18,430 bases of DNA from Bacteroidales bacterium (GCA_023227835.1 JALOCI010000054.1:1-18430); one strand, 5' to 3'. Positions 8,341 to 15,859 are shown, numbered from the stretch's first letter. The notes: generated by a model not told the origin, from the sequence alone. Made by a program: numbers and translations.

Positions 8341-8772
8341 ATGTTCGGCCTTGACGACCAGTTCACCGTCACCGTGCCAATCAGCGAGGACGGTGCCACG
8401 ACGTACATGACGAGCGGCTACTTCAAGACCATCGCGCTTCCCATTGGCGCGCTGTACGAGGTGTCTGCATTCGCTGTCTCGGCTGCGACCGATTGCGCGG
8501 CGCAGGACACGAACTACATGACGGTGACGCTCACCGACGCGTCCGGCAACAGCATCGCAGCCGTTGCCAACGGCACCAGCACAACCGGTACCGACTTTGA
8601 CGTGAACCCGGCGACCGGCGCAGACAGTACGTTGACTGCGGCCTACAAGCGCATCGACTGTTCGGCTGCCGCCAGCTATCTGAAGATCGTAACCACCGGC
8701 ACCGGCGCGGGGCGCGTATGCCCCGGCCTGCAGGCACACGTGACGATCAAGCGTCTGCGCAACCCGAGCTAG
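8341..8772 (+). CDS. Probable capsid decoration or head-stabilising protein
   Basis: 143 residues starting MFGLDDQFTVTVPISEDG. The sequence is rich in Thr, Ala, Gly and Val and looks all-beta, with alternating strands (YMTVTLTDASGNSIAAVANG) and few helices. There is no signal peptide or membrane segment. Small all-beta proteins encoded directly after the major capsid gene are commonly cement or decoration proteins that bind the head surface. That role is inferred from position and composition; no specific family motif is recognised. A strong ribosome site suggests high expression. The gene is followed within 30 bases by a GC-rich hairpin, which makes it the last gene of the head module. Confidence 0.6.
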   Translation: MFGLDDQFTVTVPISEDGATTYMTSGYFKTIALPIGALYEVSAFAVSAATDCAAQDTNYMTVTLTDASGNSIAAVANGTSTTGTDFDVNPATGADSTLTAAYKRIDCSAAASYLKIVTTGTGAGRVCPGLQAHVTIKRLRNPS

Positions 8773-8796
8773 TAAGGAACTGGCTCAACGACTCAT

Positions 8797-8825
8797 GAGG
8801 GGCCGGAGCTTCTGCCCGGCCCCTC
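8797..8825 (+). terminator. Strong hairpin, probable transcription terminator
   Basis: GAGGGGCCGG (8797-8806) pairs perfectly with CCGGCCCCTC (8816-8825) around a nine-base loop. The following bases (GTCGTTCATC) are only modestly T-rich, so Rho-independent termination may be partial. It separates the head genes from the cargo genes. The 8826-8901 stretch could hold a promoter, but no clear -35/-10 pair was seen. Confidence 0.55.
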
Positions 8826-8901
8826 GTCGTTCATCCGGCGAGCATATGCAAGCCGCGTCCGCGGGGCATAGCCGCCAGTCGTGACAGAAGGGACCAAGCA
8901 C

Positions 8902-9531
8902 ATGAAGCGACGTGGGTTCACCCTGATTGAGCTGCTGGTCGTCATCGCGATCATCGCGATCCTGGCAGCCATCCTGTTCCCGGTGTTCGCGCGGGCACGG
9001 GAGAAGGCCCGGCAGGCGAGTTGTCTGAGCAACGTCAAGCAGTTGATGATAGCGGTCATCGCGTACGCGCAGGACTATGACGGCGGCTTCCCGTGCCGGA
9101 CCTACGACACCACGTTCCGGTACCCGATGGAAAAGCTCTACCCGTACGTCAAGAACGCCAGCATTCACTTCTGCCCGACGCGACGCGGCTCCTGGGGCCC
9201 GCCAAAGGGCGCCATGTACAACGTCTGCTGGGACACGTGGGGCTCGGGCTACGAGGGCACCGACAGCACGTTCACGAAGCCGGCGGAGACGGTCTACCTG
9301 CAAGAGGCCTGGACCTGCGGTGCGAACACGCTGTCCCCGTGGATGCAATACTGGATGGCACGAGACTGCTACGGAGCCCGGCAGTGCACGCCGTATGCAT
9401 CGGCGAGCACGGACCTCCCGCACAACGACGGGAGCAACATGGGCTATGCCGACGGCCACGCCAAGTGGGTCAACGGCACTCAGTTCGACTCGTGGGACAA
9501 GTGGATCTGGCTACACAACCCCAACAAGTGA
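8902..9531 (+). CDS. Type IV prepilin-like protein with H-X9-DG motif
   Basis: 209 residues. The N-terminus MKRRG|FTLIELL is a textbook prepilin peptidase site: Gly5 at -1, Phe6 as new N-terminus, Glu10 at +5. A ~20-residue hydrophobic helix follows, then LFPVFARAREKARQ. The C-terminal domain has several Cys (41, 65, 91, 109, 139, 156, 162) and ends with His174, nine residues, then Asp184-Gly185: the H-X9-DG motif of prepilin-like families of Armatimonadota, Planctomycetes and relatives. After processing such a protein would sit in the inner membrane or join a pilus or secretion filament. ATG 8902 (with GAAGGGA upstream) is preferred over GTG 8881, since it puts the basic residues right before the cleavage site. 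It follows the terminator hairpin, so it may have its own promoter. Confidence 0.9.
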   Translation: MKRRGFTLIELLVVIAIIAILAAILFPVFARAREKARQASCLSNVKQLMIAVIAYAQDYDGGFPCRTYDTTFRYPMEKLYPYVKNASIHFCPTRRGSWGPPKGAMYNVCWDTWGSGYEGTDSTFTKPAETVYLQEAWTCGANTLSPWMQYWMARDCYGARQCTPYASASTDLPHNDGSNMGYADGHAKWVNGTQFDSWDKWIWLHNPNK

Positions 9532-9549
9532 CAGAGAGGACTGATAGCC

Positions 9550-10965
9550 TTGCAGATAGCCTTCCTGATGTGCCTCGCGCTCCCCGCCCTGGCCGCCGCG
9601 AATGGACCGGCCTGGGTGGCAGAACTATCGGACACCACTCCCTCCAGGGCAGACGCCCTGGAGGTCACCATTCCGGTTGGCAGTCATGTAGCCGTGGGGG
9701 TGTACAACACCGATGCCGTCACACCACAACCACCGGCCGGAGTGGCCGCCACAGTCCGGGTCCTATGGCTTGAGCACCGCACTGTGTTCCGCGGCACTCC
9801 CAACGAGCGAGAGGCGGCCATCCCCTACTACCTGCCGCTGCCACGGGACTGTGCGCCTACCGGGTCCTGGGTCGTCGAGTTGCAACCGGAGACCGCCGGG
9901 CACTACGCGGTGCCGATAGCCTGCAACACCAACACGGTCACCGTGGACCTAACGGTCATCGATCTACCGCCAAGCGAGATCGGCTACGGGCTCTACACGG
10001 ACTCTGCTCGCTATCCGGACCCACTGCGGGAGCCGGAGTATGACGCCGATATGGCAGCGCACGGGTGCAATACGCTCACACCATACGCGCGGGAGCTACC
10101 TGCTGAGTTCGGGGTGGACAACACGAGCTCCGCGGTGCTGCTGGCCTGGCACATCGACACTGCGATTGACGCCGGTCTCGTGGACCTGCGCTTCCCGCTG
10201 CTCTGCCTGTCCATCGGACCGGATCAACTTGGTCTCGCGCGTCAGTACGCACGGCACGAGTGGCCGGAGCTGGTGGGCTACAACAACGACGAGCCTGCCC
10301 CCAGCGCACGCCAAGCCGTGGAGGAGTGTAGCGCCCAATGGCATGCCGCCGGGTTCCGCACCGGGACGGCTATCACGCTGGAGAGTGCACTCGCCGCGGG
10401 TGGCAGCCTAGATATCTGGGTCTTGCTGATGGAGACCGTGTCTCGCGAGGCCATTGCGGTCTGCGTGGATCAGGGCAAGGAGCAATGGCTCTACAACTGC
10501 GTCCTACGCGGTAGCAACGCTGCGTTGGAGCGGTACTACGCAGGGGTATACACGTGGGCGGTCAAGCCGCGTGTATGCCTCTCGTGGGCCTACACGCACG
10601 ACCCTGAGAGTCGCATTCAGCCCGGCGGCACCTGGAACCTGACGCGCTACTACGGCAAGGCCGTTGCCGAGCGCGACGGGATGCCGCTGCCGACCGTGGC
10701 CCTTGAGGGCATGCAAGAGGGGATCATCGACAGTCGGCTCCTGCAAGAGCTTGAGCGGCGCAACACGCCCGAGGGAAACGCCTACCTCGCCCGCTTGCGC
10801 GAGCAGGTGCCGCTGGACTTCTGGCCTGATGGTAAGGGCCGCGGCTACGACAGCGAGCGCGAAGGCTACTATGTCTGGGACATCCCGGACACGGCAGTGC
10901 CGCCGGTCGACCTGCCCGCAATGCGTCGTGATGTGCTGCGGTTGCTGAGAGGAGCCACCAACTGA
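9550..10965 (+). CDS. Secreted GH123/DUF4091-like glycosidase-related protein
   Basis: 471 residues from a TTG start with GAGAGGA upstream. The first ~18 residues (MQIAFLMCLALPALAAA) are a signal peptide with an ALAAA cleavage region, so the product should be exported. Residues about 20-140 look like a beta-sandwich. The remainder resembles the catalytic barrel of GH123/DUF4091 proteins: GYNNDEP at 243-249 gives the adjacent Asp247-Glu248 pair used in substrate-assisted hexosaminidases, and EGMQEGIIDSRLLQELER (386-403) matches the family's late helix. The likely substrate is an amino-sugar glycan, which is an inference. The next gene's ATG directly follows its TGA. An ATG at 9568 would destroy the signal peptide, so TTG 9550 is preferred. 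Confidence 0.7.
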   Translation: MQIAFLMCLALPALAAANGPAWVAELSDTTPSRADALEVTIPVGSHVAVGVYNTDAVTPQPPAGVAATVRVLWLEHRTVFRGTPNEREAAIPYYLPLPRDCAPTGSWVVELQPETAGHYAVPIACNTNTVTVDLTVIDLPPSEIGYGLYTDSARYPDPLREPEYDADMAAHGCNTLTPYARELPAEFGVDNTSSAVLLAWHIDTAIDAGLVDLRFPLLCLSIGPDQLGLARQYARHEWPELVGYNNDEPAPSARQAVEECSAQWHAAGFRTGTAITLESALAAGGSLDIWVLLMETVSREAIAVCVDQGKEQWLYNCVLRGSNAALERYYAGVYTWAVKPRVCLSWAYTHDPESRIQPGGTWNLTRYYGKAVAERDGMPLPTVALEGMQEGIIDSRLLQELERRNTPEGNAYLARLREQVPLDFWPDGKGRGYDSEREGYYVWDIPDTAVPPVDLPAMRRDVLRLLRGATN

Positions 10966-11208
10966 ATGCGCATCCCTAAGCGCATCAAGATCGGTGCCAA
11001 GGTCTTCCAGGTCAAGTGGGTCGAAGACCTGCGCGGAGCAGACGACGAGAAGCTCTTCGGTCGGTGCGACCGGTCTGCCGGAGTCATAGAACTGAGCAAG
11101 CAGGTGGGCCGACGGTACTGTGGTGGCCTACAGGGGCCACGCCGGCGCAACGGTTCCGCTACTGTCGGCGCACATGGACACGCACCCGAATGGCATCGGC
11201 TACGATGA
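10966..11208 (+). pseudogene. Truncated SprT-like metallopeptidase N-terminus
   Basis: 80 codons from ATG 10966, abutting the stop of the secreted glycosidase-like gene. Residues 1-46 (MRIPKRIKIGAKVFQVKW... then LFGRCDRSAGVIELSKQ) match the N-terminal part of small phage SprT-like zinc peptidases, which begin M-x-IPK-x-IKIG and continue to an HExxH helix. After residue 46 the frame turns into low-complexity Arg/Gly sequence, and the HExxH region is absent. From about 11096 the +1 frame instead encodes a different peptidase (next entry). This looks like a deletion or recombination junction joining the front of one gene to the back of another. A programmed frameshift making a fusion cannot be excluded, but no classic slippery site was seen. 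Confidence 0.55.
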
Positions 11209-11659
11209 CAGAGTTGGGGTGGCTGCTATCCTGCACCTCGCAGAGACAACGCAGCAACCTATCGGCGTGTTGCTGAGCGTCGGGGAGGAGATCGGCGAGA
11301 GTAGCGCCAGTCTCCTCGGAGAGTACCAGCGCAAGTGGTTTTCCTGTGCCCTTGTACTCGACCGGTGGGGCACTACAGACCTCGTGACGCGAGTCGGGAT
11401 CACGCGGACCTGCAGTGAGGACTTCGCGGCGATGATAGCCGAGGCTTTGCGTGGATGGGGATATGCTCCGTGTCTCGGCAGACAGAGCGACGTGGTGCCT
11501 CTACACGCCGCAATAGGCGACGCGGTGAACCTGTCGGTGGGGTTCTACTCAGAGCACACAGCGACCGAGTATGTTGACTGGGAGCACGTAGAGCAGTTGC
11601 CCGCTATCATCTCGGCGGCTCTGCTATCCATCACAATGCGGGAGGCGCAGCGGCATTGA
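11120..11659 (+). CDS. M28/M42-like metallopeptidase core, N-terminally truncated
   Basis: 179 residues from GTG 11120; the frame is open only back to a TGA at 11093-11095. All five expected positions of a two-zinc aminopeptidase site are present: His18 (LLSAHMDTH), Asp30 (GYDDRVGVAA), Glu56-Glu57 (SVGEEIGES), Asp81 (LVLDRWG) and His146 (YSEHTATEYV). Family members normally have some 50-70 more residues before the first metal His, so the N-terminus has been lost or supplied by the upstream SprT-like piece. There is no Shine-Dalgarno sequence before the GTG, so translation may depend on coupling to the upstream frame. There is no signal peptide. The likely activity would be removal of N-terminal residues from peptides, if the shortened protein still folds. 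Confidence 0.7.
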   Translation: MVAYRGHAGATVPLLSAHMDTHPNGIGYDDRVGVAAILHLAETTQQPIGVLLSVGEEIGESSASLLGEYQRKWFSCALVLDRWGTTDLVTRVGITRTCSEDFAAMIAEALRGWGYAPCLGRQSDVVPLHAAIGDAVNLSVGFYSEHTATEYVDWEHVEQLPAIISAALLSITMREAQRH

Positions 11660-12501
11660 ATACGCGTTTCCGCCCGACGCCATATTGCGATATGCACGTG
11701 GGGCATGCGTGGGTGGCGTGGCATAACTACCGTATCGCAGCAGGCAGCGGCGGGCGTTTCGTGGTGGTCGTCGATGACATCATGTACTACCTGCCGGACC
11801 TCGCGCAGCAGTCGTGGCCTCTGACCACGGCCGTCGGGCGTTACGTGGAGGACCTCACGTGGCTGGGCATGCCGCCCGACGAGGTGGTGTACTCTACGCG
11901 CAATGCCGAGGCCCACGCCGAGGCAGCGCAGGTGCTGGGGATACAACGACCCGGCAAGCTCAGCCGAGAGTGGTGGGGCACCGTCGTCCCGCTGGTAACG
12001 CGCACCGGAGCGAGCGACCAGTACAATGCGTGGCTTGTGATGGTGCGGGTAGTCGATGACTACATAGCTGGTGTTGACGGCTTCTTCCGGGGCGCCGACA
12101 TACTGCCTGAGATGTTCCTGTACGACGACACCTGCCGACGCCTCGGGTACCGCACCTGCGGGCAGGAGTACCTGCCAGTGATACGCCGCGAGGGAGCCGC
12201 CAAGAAGGAGTCTAAGTCCACGGGCGCGACCTCGGTACGGGCCTTGCGCGAGTCGGGATACACGCCGGAGCAGATCATATCCACCCTCCGCGAGTGTGCG
12301 CGACGCTCGGCCTTGGCGGGTCTCGCGCACGTGGTGGTTCCCGCCGGGGTGCTGGAGGCAGGCGAGGTCAAGGCCCTGCAGTATGAGTATTACTCGTCAC
12401 CAACGGTCCTCCGCGAGAGCCATCCTGGGGAGCCGTTCTGCGAGGGTCTAATAGGGCACCATAGACGGATGAAACAGAGAGAGAGGCGCAGGCATGCGTA
12501 G
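11656..12501 (+). CDS. Glutamyl-tRNA synthetase-like catalytic core (GluQ/GlxRS type)
   Basis: 281 residues from TTG 11656, overlapping the peptidase stop, with GGAGG ten bases upstream. The start (NTRFRPTPY then H14-V-G-H17) corresponds to the TRFAPSPT...HIGH element of GluRS. VVVVDD (36-41) corresponds to the Glu-binding strand. YNAWLVMVRVVDDYIAG (123-139) with FFRGADIL matches the DD...RGxDLL element. KKESKS (183-188) is the KMSKS equivalent, followed by the usual SVxxLRExGYxPEQ. No anticodon-binding domain follows, so the size (~280-300) is closest to the stand-alone GluQ (YadB) type, which attaches Glu to queuosine in tRNA-Asp. Expected chemistry is ATP-dependent activation of glutamate or a similar acid. 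The acceptor is unknown. Alternative roles are tRNA modification or aminoacylation of another molecule. Confidence 0.8.
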   Translation: MNTRFRPTPYCDMHVGHAWVAWHNYRIAAGSGGRFVVVVDDIMYYLPDLAQQSWPLTTAVGRYVEDLTWLGMPPDEVVYSTRNAEAHAEAAQVLGIQRPGKLSREWWGTVVPLVTRTGASDQYNAWLVMVRVVDDYIAGVDGFFRGADILPEMFLYDDTCRRLGYRTCGQEYLPVIRREGAAKKESKSTGATSVRALRESGYTPEQIISTLRECARRSALAGLAHVVVPAGVLEAGEVKALQYEYYSSPTVLRESHPGEPFCEGLIGHHRRMKQRERRRHA

Positions 12502-12862
12502 ACGACGCAGTGACACCACGACAATTGGCGAGATGGTCCGCGGGGATGCGCTGGTCAAGCGGTTGAGCGCAGGGCTCCAGGTGTATGGGTTTGCCTGTCC
12601 GACGCACGGGCTTAGGTTCTACGCGGTCGTCAGTCCTGGCACAGCGGTAGGCAGCGAGCACGTGCACCCGGTAGAGGGGGCAACGCTACCACGACCTGGA
12701 AGGCCGCTTGTCTGCGACGAGTGTGGGCAGGCCATGGGTTGGAGCGGACCGGTAGTGCAATCGAGCAGCATGCTGGTGCCCGCCGATGCGCTGGACGATC
12801 TGGAGACAATCCGCGACAACGAGCGCAGGCGTCGCAATGCAGCGGCGCAGAGAGGGGTCTGA
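12494..12862 (+). CDS. Small hypothetical Cys/His protein
   Basis: 122 residues starting MRRRRSDTTTIGEMVRG, overlapping the synthetase-like gene by eight bases. It contains C-P-T-H (FACPTHGLRF, about residues 34-38) and a later C-D-E-C (LVCDECGQAMGW), which together could form a zinc ribbon. The C-terminus is a charged helix (DDLETIRDNERRRRNAA). No family is recognised. The GAGAGG upstream and the overlap suggest co-translation with the synthetase-like gene, so a role as an accessory or RNA/DNA-binding partner is conceivable but unproven. Confidence 0.65.
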   Translation: MRRRRSDTTTIGEMVRGDALVKRLSAGLQVYGFACPTHGLRFYAVVSPGTAVGSEHVHPVEGATLPRPGRPLVCDECGQAMGWSGPVVQSSSMLVPADALDDLETIRDNERRRRNAAAQRGV

Positions 12863-12864
12863 CA

Positions 12865-13893
12865 GTGGAGATTGGCATTCACGCCTACGACCCGGCAGAC
12901 AGTGATGCAGTAGCCGACCTCGGGGCTACGTGGACCAAGTACGGCGGAGGCAATGTCGAGGGATTCACCGTCGAGGCGCTGGACGAGAAGATCGACGCGG
13001 CGATGGACGCCGGCCTTCAGGTCGTGCTCGACCTCCGCACCGCGCGAGACGGTCTCCACGAGGCAGTGGCAGAGTGGCGCGGGGACAATCCTGAGGACGC
13101 AGTACGGGCCTACATCGCCACCGTTGCAGAGGGCGCTGCCTACTACGTCGAGCAACTCGGGGACCGGGTGCACGACTGGGAGTTCTGGGGCGAGTTCGCT
13201 TGCCCGTATGTCTCGGGCCTTGGTGACGCCGGTTGGTCCGACGCATACCCGTACTGGCTCGTTGCTGTCTACGATGCGATCAAGGCCGTGGACCCGCAGG
13301 CCCGTGTTTGGAATGGTGGCTACGGGACCGATGTGGATACGGATTTCGTTGCAGCCATCGTGGACGCCGGTGCCGGCGACAAGCTGGACTGCCTGAACCT
13401 ACACCACTACCTCATGAGCAAGATCTGGCCTGCCAAGCCGGACGGGCAGGCGGATACGAGTCTGACGCTGGAGCAGCAGATAGAGTGGACTGTCGGTCTC
13501 TACGACGGCATGTTCGCGCAGCTACGCGGGATCATGCAGGGGCGCGAGAAGCCGCTTGTCTCTACCGAGTGGGGCTGCCCCATCGTGCGCTTGACGCCGG
13601 GCGCTAGGCACTTCGCCGAGGTGGACGGTATCAACAGCCACGTGTTCCAGGGGCAGATACACGCACCGTTCGACGACCGTGGAGCAGACCTCTACCGGGC
13701 TTGGCTGGAGTGCTTCGAGCGCAACGGCATGCAGGTGCTCATCGTCCACGAGTTGCGCGATCAGGGCGCGGCCAAAGGGCCGGGCGGTCTGCACTGGGGT
13801 CGCTTCTGTGGGCTGCGGTTCAAAGACGATACGCCCAAGTCTTGCTGGGATGTAGTGCGCGAGTTTGCATGGCGCGGGAGGGGTGGCAACTAG
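12865..13893 (+). CDS. TIM-barrel glycosidase-like protein A1 (clan GH-A-like)
   Basis: 342 residues from GTG 12865, two bases after the previous stop, with AGAGGGG upstream. It begins directly with a first barrel strand (MEIGIHAYDP) and has no signal peptide. The expected catalytic glutamates of clan GH-A are present: WEFWGE (105-110) with Glu110 as acid/base, and STEWG (233-237) with Glu235 as nucleophile, 125 residues apart. NLHHY (178-182) fits strand 6. The closing element LHWGRFCGLRFKDDTPK (309-325) is shared by related glycoside hydrolases. The exact GH family is not recognised. The lack of an export signal suggests it acts in the cytoplasm, leaves at lysis, or is carried on the virion. 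It is the first of four related genes. Confidence 0.75.
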   Translation: MEIGIHAYDPADSDAVADLGATWTKYGGGNVEGFTVEALDEKIDAAMDAGLQVVLDLRTARDGLHEAVAEWRGDNPEDAVRAYIATVAEGAAYYVEQLGDRVHDWEFWGEFACPYVSGLGDAGWSDAYPYWLVAVYDAIKAVDPQARVWNGGYGTDVDTDFVAAIVDAGAGDKLDCLNLHHYLMSKIWPAKPDGQADTSLTLEQQIEWTVGLYDGMFAQLRGIMQGREKPLVSTEWGCPIVRLTPGARHFAEVDGINSHVFQGQIHAPFDDRGADLYRAWLECFERNGMQVLIVHELRDQGAAKGPGGLHWGRFCGLRFKDDTPKSCWDVVREFAWRGRGGN

Positions 13894-14798
13894 TGGAGCT
13901 TGGCATCGCGAACTACACGCCAGACGACGCGGCAATAGCGCAGGTGATAGGGGCCAGGTGGGCGAGGATCACGGTGGGGTGCTTGCCGGACCTCGTTGCC
14001 AACGAGGCGGCAATCGAGAGTGCATACGCTAACGGCATGCACGCGATAGCGGTATCCGGCGCCACGGCAGACACGATATGCGTGCCCATGCCAAGCGCCT
14101 ACTACGAGAACCTGTCGTTCGTGCTGGACTACTACTCCCGCGAGATCGGAGCCGTAGAAGTTCTCGGCTCAGTTGAGGGTGTCTATCTGGACGGCAAGCC
14201 CGCACACGAGTGGTACGGAGAGGTGTTGCGCGAGGCCTACAGCACCATAGTAGAGCGGCACCCGTTCGCAACGGTGCTCAATGGTGGCTTCGGGCGCAAT
14301 GCAGACCCGTGGTTCCTGAACAACTGCCTGACGTGCGGGGATATGGACGCTGTGGCAATCAACCCGTTCGCGTATCCCGTTGACGACCTGGACGAGTACG
14401 CGGAACAGTTCGCCCTCAACCTGCAGCAGATCGGCGCCGCTGGCTACACGGTGTGGGCCACAGTCTTCGGCGTCCCCACGGTGCCGGAGCCGGTAGACCC
14501 GGAGTACGGCCGCAAGGTTCTGCCCGGCGACGTGCATGCGATAGGTGCCGACGAGGCACTTGACTGGTACAAGCGGCTTCTGACCGAGCTTGAGATAGCC
14601 GGTGTCGAGGCCTGCTGCTTGATGGCGCGGGACCTACCGCACTACAAGACGCCGGCGGCGTGGTGTGGGCTGCGTTACGCAGACGGTACGGACAAGCCCT
14701 GGACGCAGGAACTGCTCCTGTGGCTGCAGGAGAGACCGGCTGCGCAGGTGCTCATCGACCTGCCACCCGAGGAGGCGTCGGAATGGACATTGGCCTAG
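13893..14798 (+). CDS. Glycosidase-like pseudoenzyme B1
   Basis: 301 residues; the GTG start shares a base with the TAG of A1 (TAGTG), so translation is coupled. It is homologous to A1 in overall order: first strand MELGIANYTP, VLNGGFGRNAD (128-138) matching A1's VWNGGYGTDVD, and closing WCGLRYADGTDK (257-268). The catalytic positions are lost. A1's WEFWGE corresponds to VEVLGS (88-93, acid/base Glu becomes Ser93), and A1's TEWGCP corresponds to TVFGVP (190-195, nucleophile Glu becomes Val191). A nearby Glu95 might compensate for one loss but not both. A binding or structural role, or a partner of A1, is more likely than hydrolysis. PTVP...LPG...ALDWYK (195-226) is shared with B2. Confidence 0.7.
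   Translation: MELGIANYTPDDAAIAQVIGARWARITVGCLPDLVANEAAIESAYANGMHAIAVSGATADTICVPMPSAYYENLSFVLDYYSREIGAVEVLGSVEGVYLDGKPAHEWYGEVLREAYSTIVERHPFATVLNGGFGRNADPWFLNNCLTCGDMDAVAINPFAYPVDDLDEYAEQFALNLQQIGAAGYTVWATVFGVPTVPEPVDPEYGRKVLPGDVHAIGADEALDWYKRLLTELEIAGVEACCLMARDLPHYKTPAAWCGLRYADGTDKPWTQELLLWLQERPAAQVLIDLPPEEASEWTLA
14770..14775 (+). promoter_or_regulatory. Ribosome binding site fixing the A2 start
   Basis: AGGAGG lies seven bases before ATG 14783, inside the end of B1. It supports the 16-base overlap between B1 and A2 and rules out the long upstream extension of the A2 frame. Confidence 0.7.
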
Positions 14799-15859
14799 AC
14801 GCATACCATCCCGAGCACGCAGATATGTTCGCGGACCTGGGAGTCAAGTGGACCAAGTTGCCGGTGTCCTTGCACGACCCCGCAGACGCACCGGACCCGC
14901 TCGTAGTCGACGCCGTAGAGCGCGGCATGAAGGTCGTCGTCGACCTCCGCACAAACCAGGGGCAGTACCGTCCTATCGTGGACGAGTACAGGCAGCGGGG
15001 GATCACCGACGCGTGGAGGTACATGGCGCGGGACCTCGCGCAGATGGCCGCCACCGCAGTCAAGCGGTACTCAGGCCTCGTAAAGCACTGGGAGTTCTGG
15101 GGCGAGTATGCATGCCCGTTCGTTTCGTCGGTGCCGGTGGACCGGCGCGGCGATGGTTACGGGTATCTGTTGCGCGAGGTAGCCGCAAGCATCCGCGCGA
15201 CAGACGCGAGTGCCGAGGTCTGGACCGGGGGCCATGGGCCGAACTTCGACCTGCGGTACATCATGGACCTGTGCGAGACAGAGGCAGCCACAATCCCCGA
15301 CGCTATCAACCTGCACCACTACAACTATCTGTACCCGTGGCCTCCGATGGACGGCACTGCCGCGCAACACGGCGGAGGGTACCTGCCGGACAGGTCGGTG
15401 AGTCTGGAGCGCAGGGTGCAGTGGATTGCAGGCCGCTATGACCAGTTCTTCGCTGAGGCCAGGGCGCGGCTTGCGCGCGTCGGGATACGGGCGCCGCGTC
15501 TGGTATCAACCGAGTGGGGAATGCCGGTAGTGATGGACGGAGCCGCCGAGGGTAGCGGGATGGAGAGTTTCGTCTTCGACGCGCGCATTGAGGGCGTAGA
15601 GGAGACGCCGGCGGCTACGATCATGCAGGCGTGCCTGGACTCATTCGCCCGCAATGGGCTGGAGGTAGTGCTCTATCACGCGCCTACCGATGGCCCACCG
15701 CGCGAGGACGGGCGGCTGCACTGGGGTGCTTTCTGCGGGCTTACATATGTCGACGGGCAGCACAAGGCAACCTATGACGTGCTCAAGCGCCAGATCGCGA
15801 AGGGACATCCACGGGCACGGAAGGGCGGTGGGCGGAGTGCGGATAGTCGGCACGCCTGA
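14783..15859 (+). CDS. TIM-barrel glycosidase-like protein A2 (clan GH-A-like)
   Basis: 358 residues, the closest relative of A1 in the window. Matching elements include MDIGLDAYHP (1-10) against MEIGIHAYDP, VVVDLRTNQ against VVLDLRTAR, HWEFWGEYACPFVS (102-115), INLHHY (175-180), LVSTEWGMPVV (240-250) and LHWGAFCGL (312-320). Both catalytic glutamates are kept: Glu108 and Glu244. It has no signal peptide. The C-terminal ~20 residues are basic and Gly-rich (RARKGGGRSADSRHA), which A1 lacks. Its end overlaps the start of B2 by 23 bases. An active retaining glycosidase is expected from the motifs; substrate and family number are unknown. Confidence 0.75.
   Translation: MDIGLDAYHPEHADMFADLGVKWTKLPVSLHDPADAPDPLVVDAVERGMKVVVDLRTNQGQYRPIVDEYRQRGITDAWRYMARDLAQMAATAVKRYSGLVKHWEFWGEYACPFVSSVPVDRRGDGYGYLLREVAASIRATDASAEVWTGGHGPNFDLRYIMDLCETEAATIPDAINLHHYNYLYPWPPMDGTAAQHGGGYLPDRSVSLERRVQWIAGRYDQFFAEARARLARVGIRAPRLVSTEWGMPVVMDGAAEGSGMESFVFDARIEGVEETPAATIMQACLDSFARNGLEVVLYHAPTDGPPREDGRLHWGAFCGLTYVDGQHKATYDVLKRQIAKGHPRARKGGGRSADSRHA

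Noticed and set aside
8853..8866. CCGCG-TC-CGCGG palindrome before the prepilin gene
   Set aside because: Short, with a two-base loop, in GC-rich DNA. It could be an operator, but nothing else supports this.
9093..9773. 226-codon + strand frame across the prepilin and the secreted protein genes
   Set aside because: It is out of frame with two genes having clear signal sequences and family motifs; its composition is Arg/His/Gly-rich.
12721..12864. Upstream extension of A1
   Set aside because: It overlaps the end of the preceding gene in another frame, and the related genes all start at the first barrel strand, which matches GTG 12865.
14660..14782. Upstream extension of A2 into B1
   Set aside because: The AGGAGG at 14770-14775 and homology to A1 place the start at ATG 14783.
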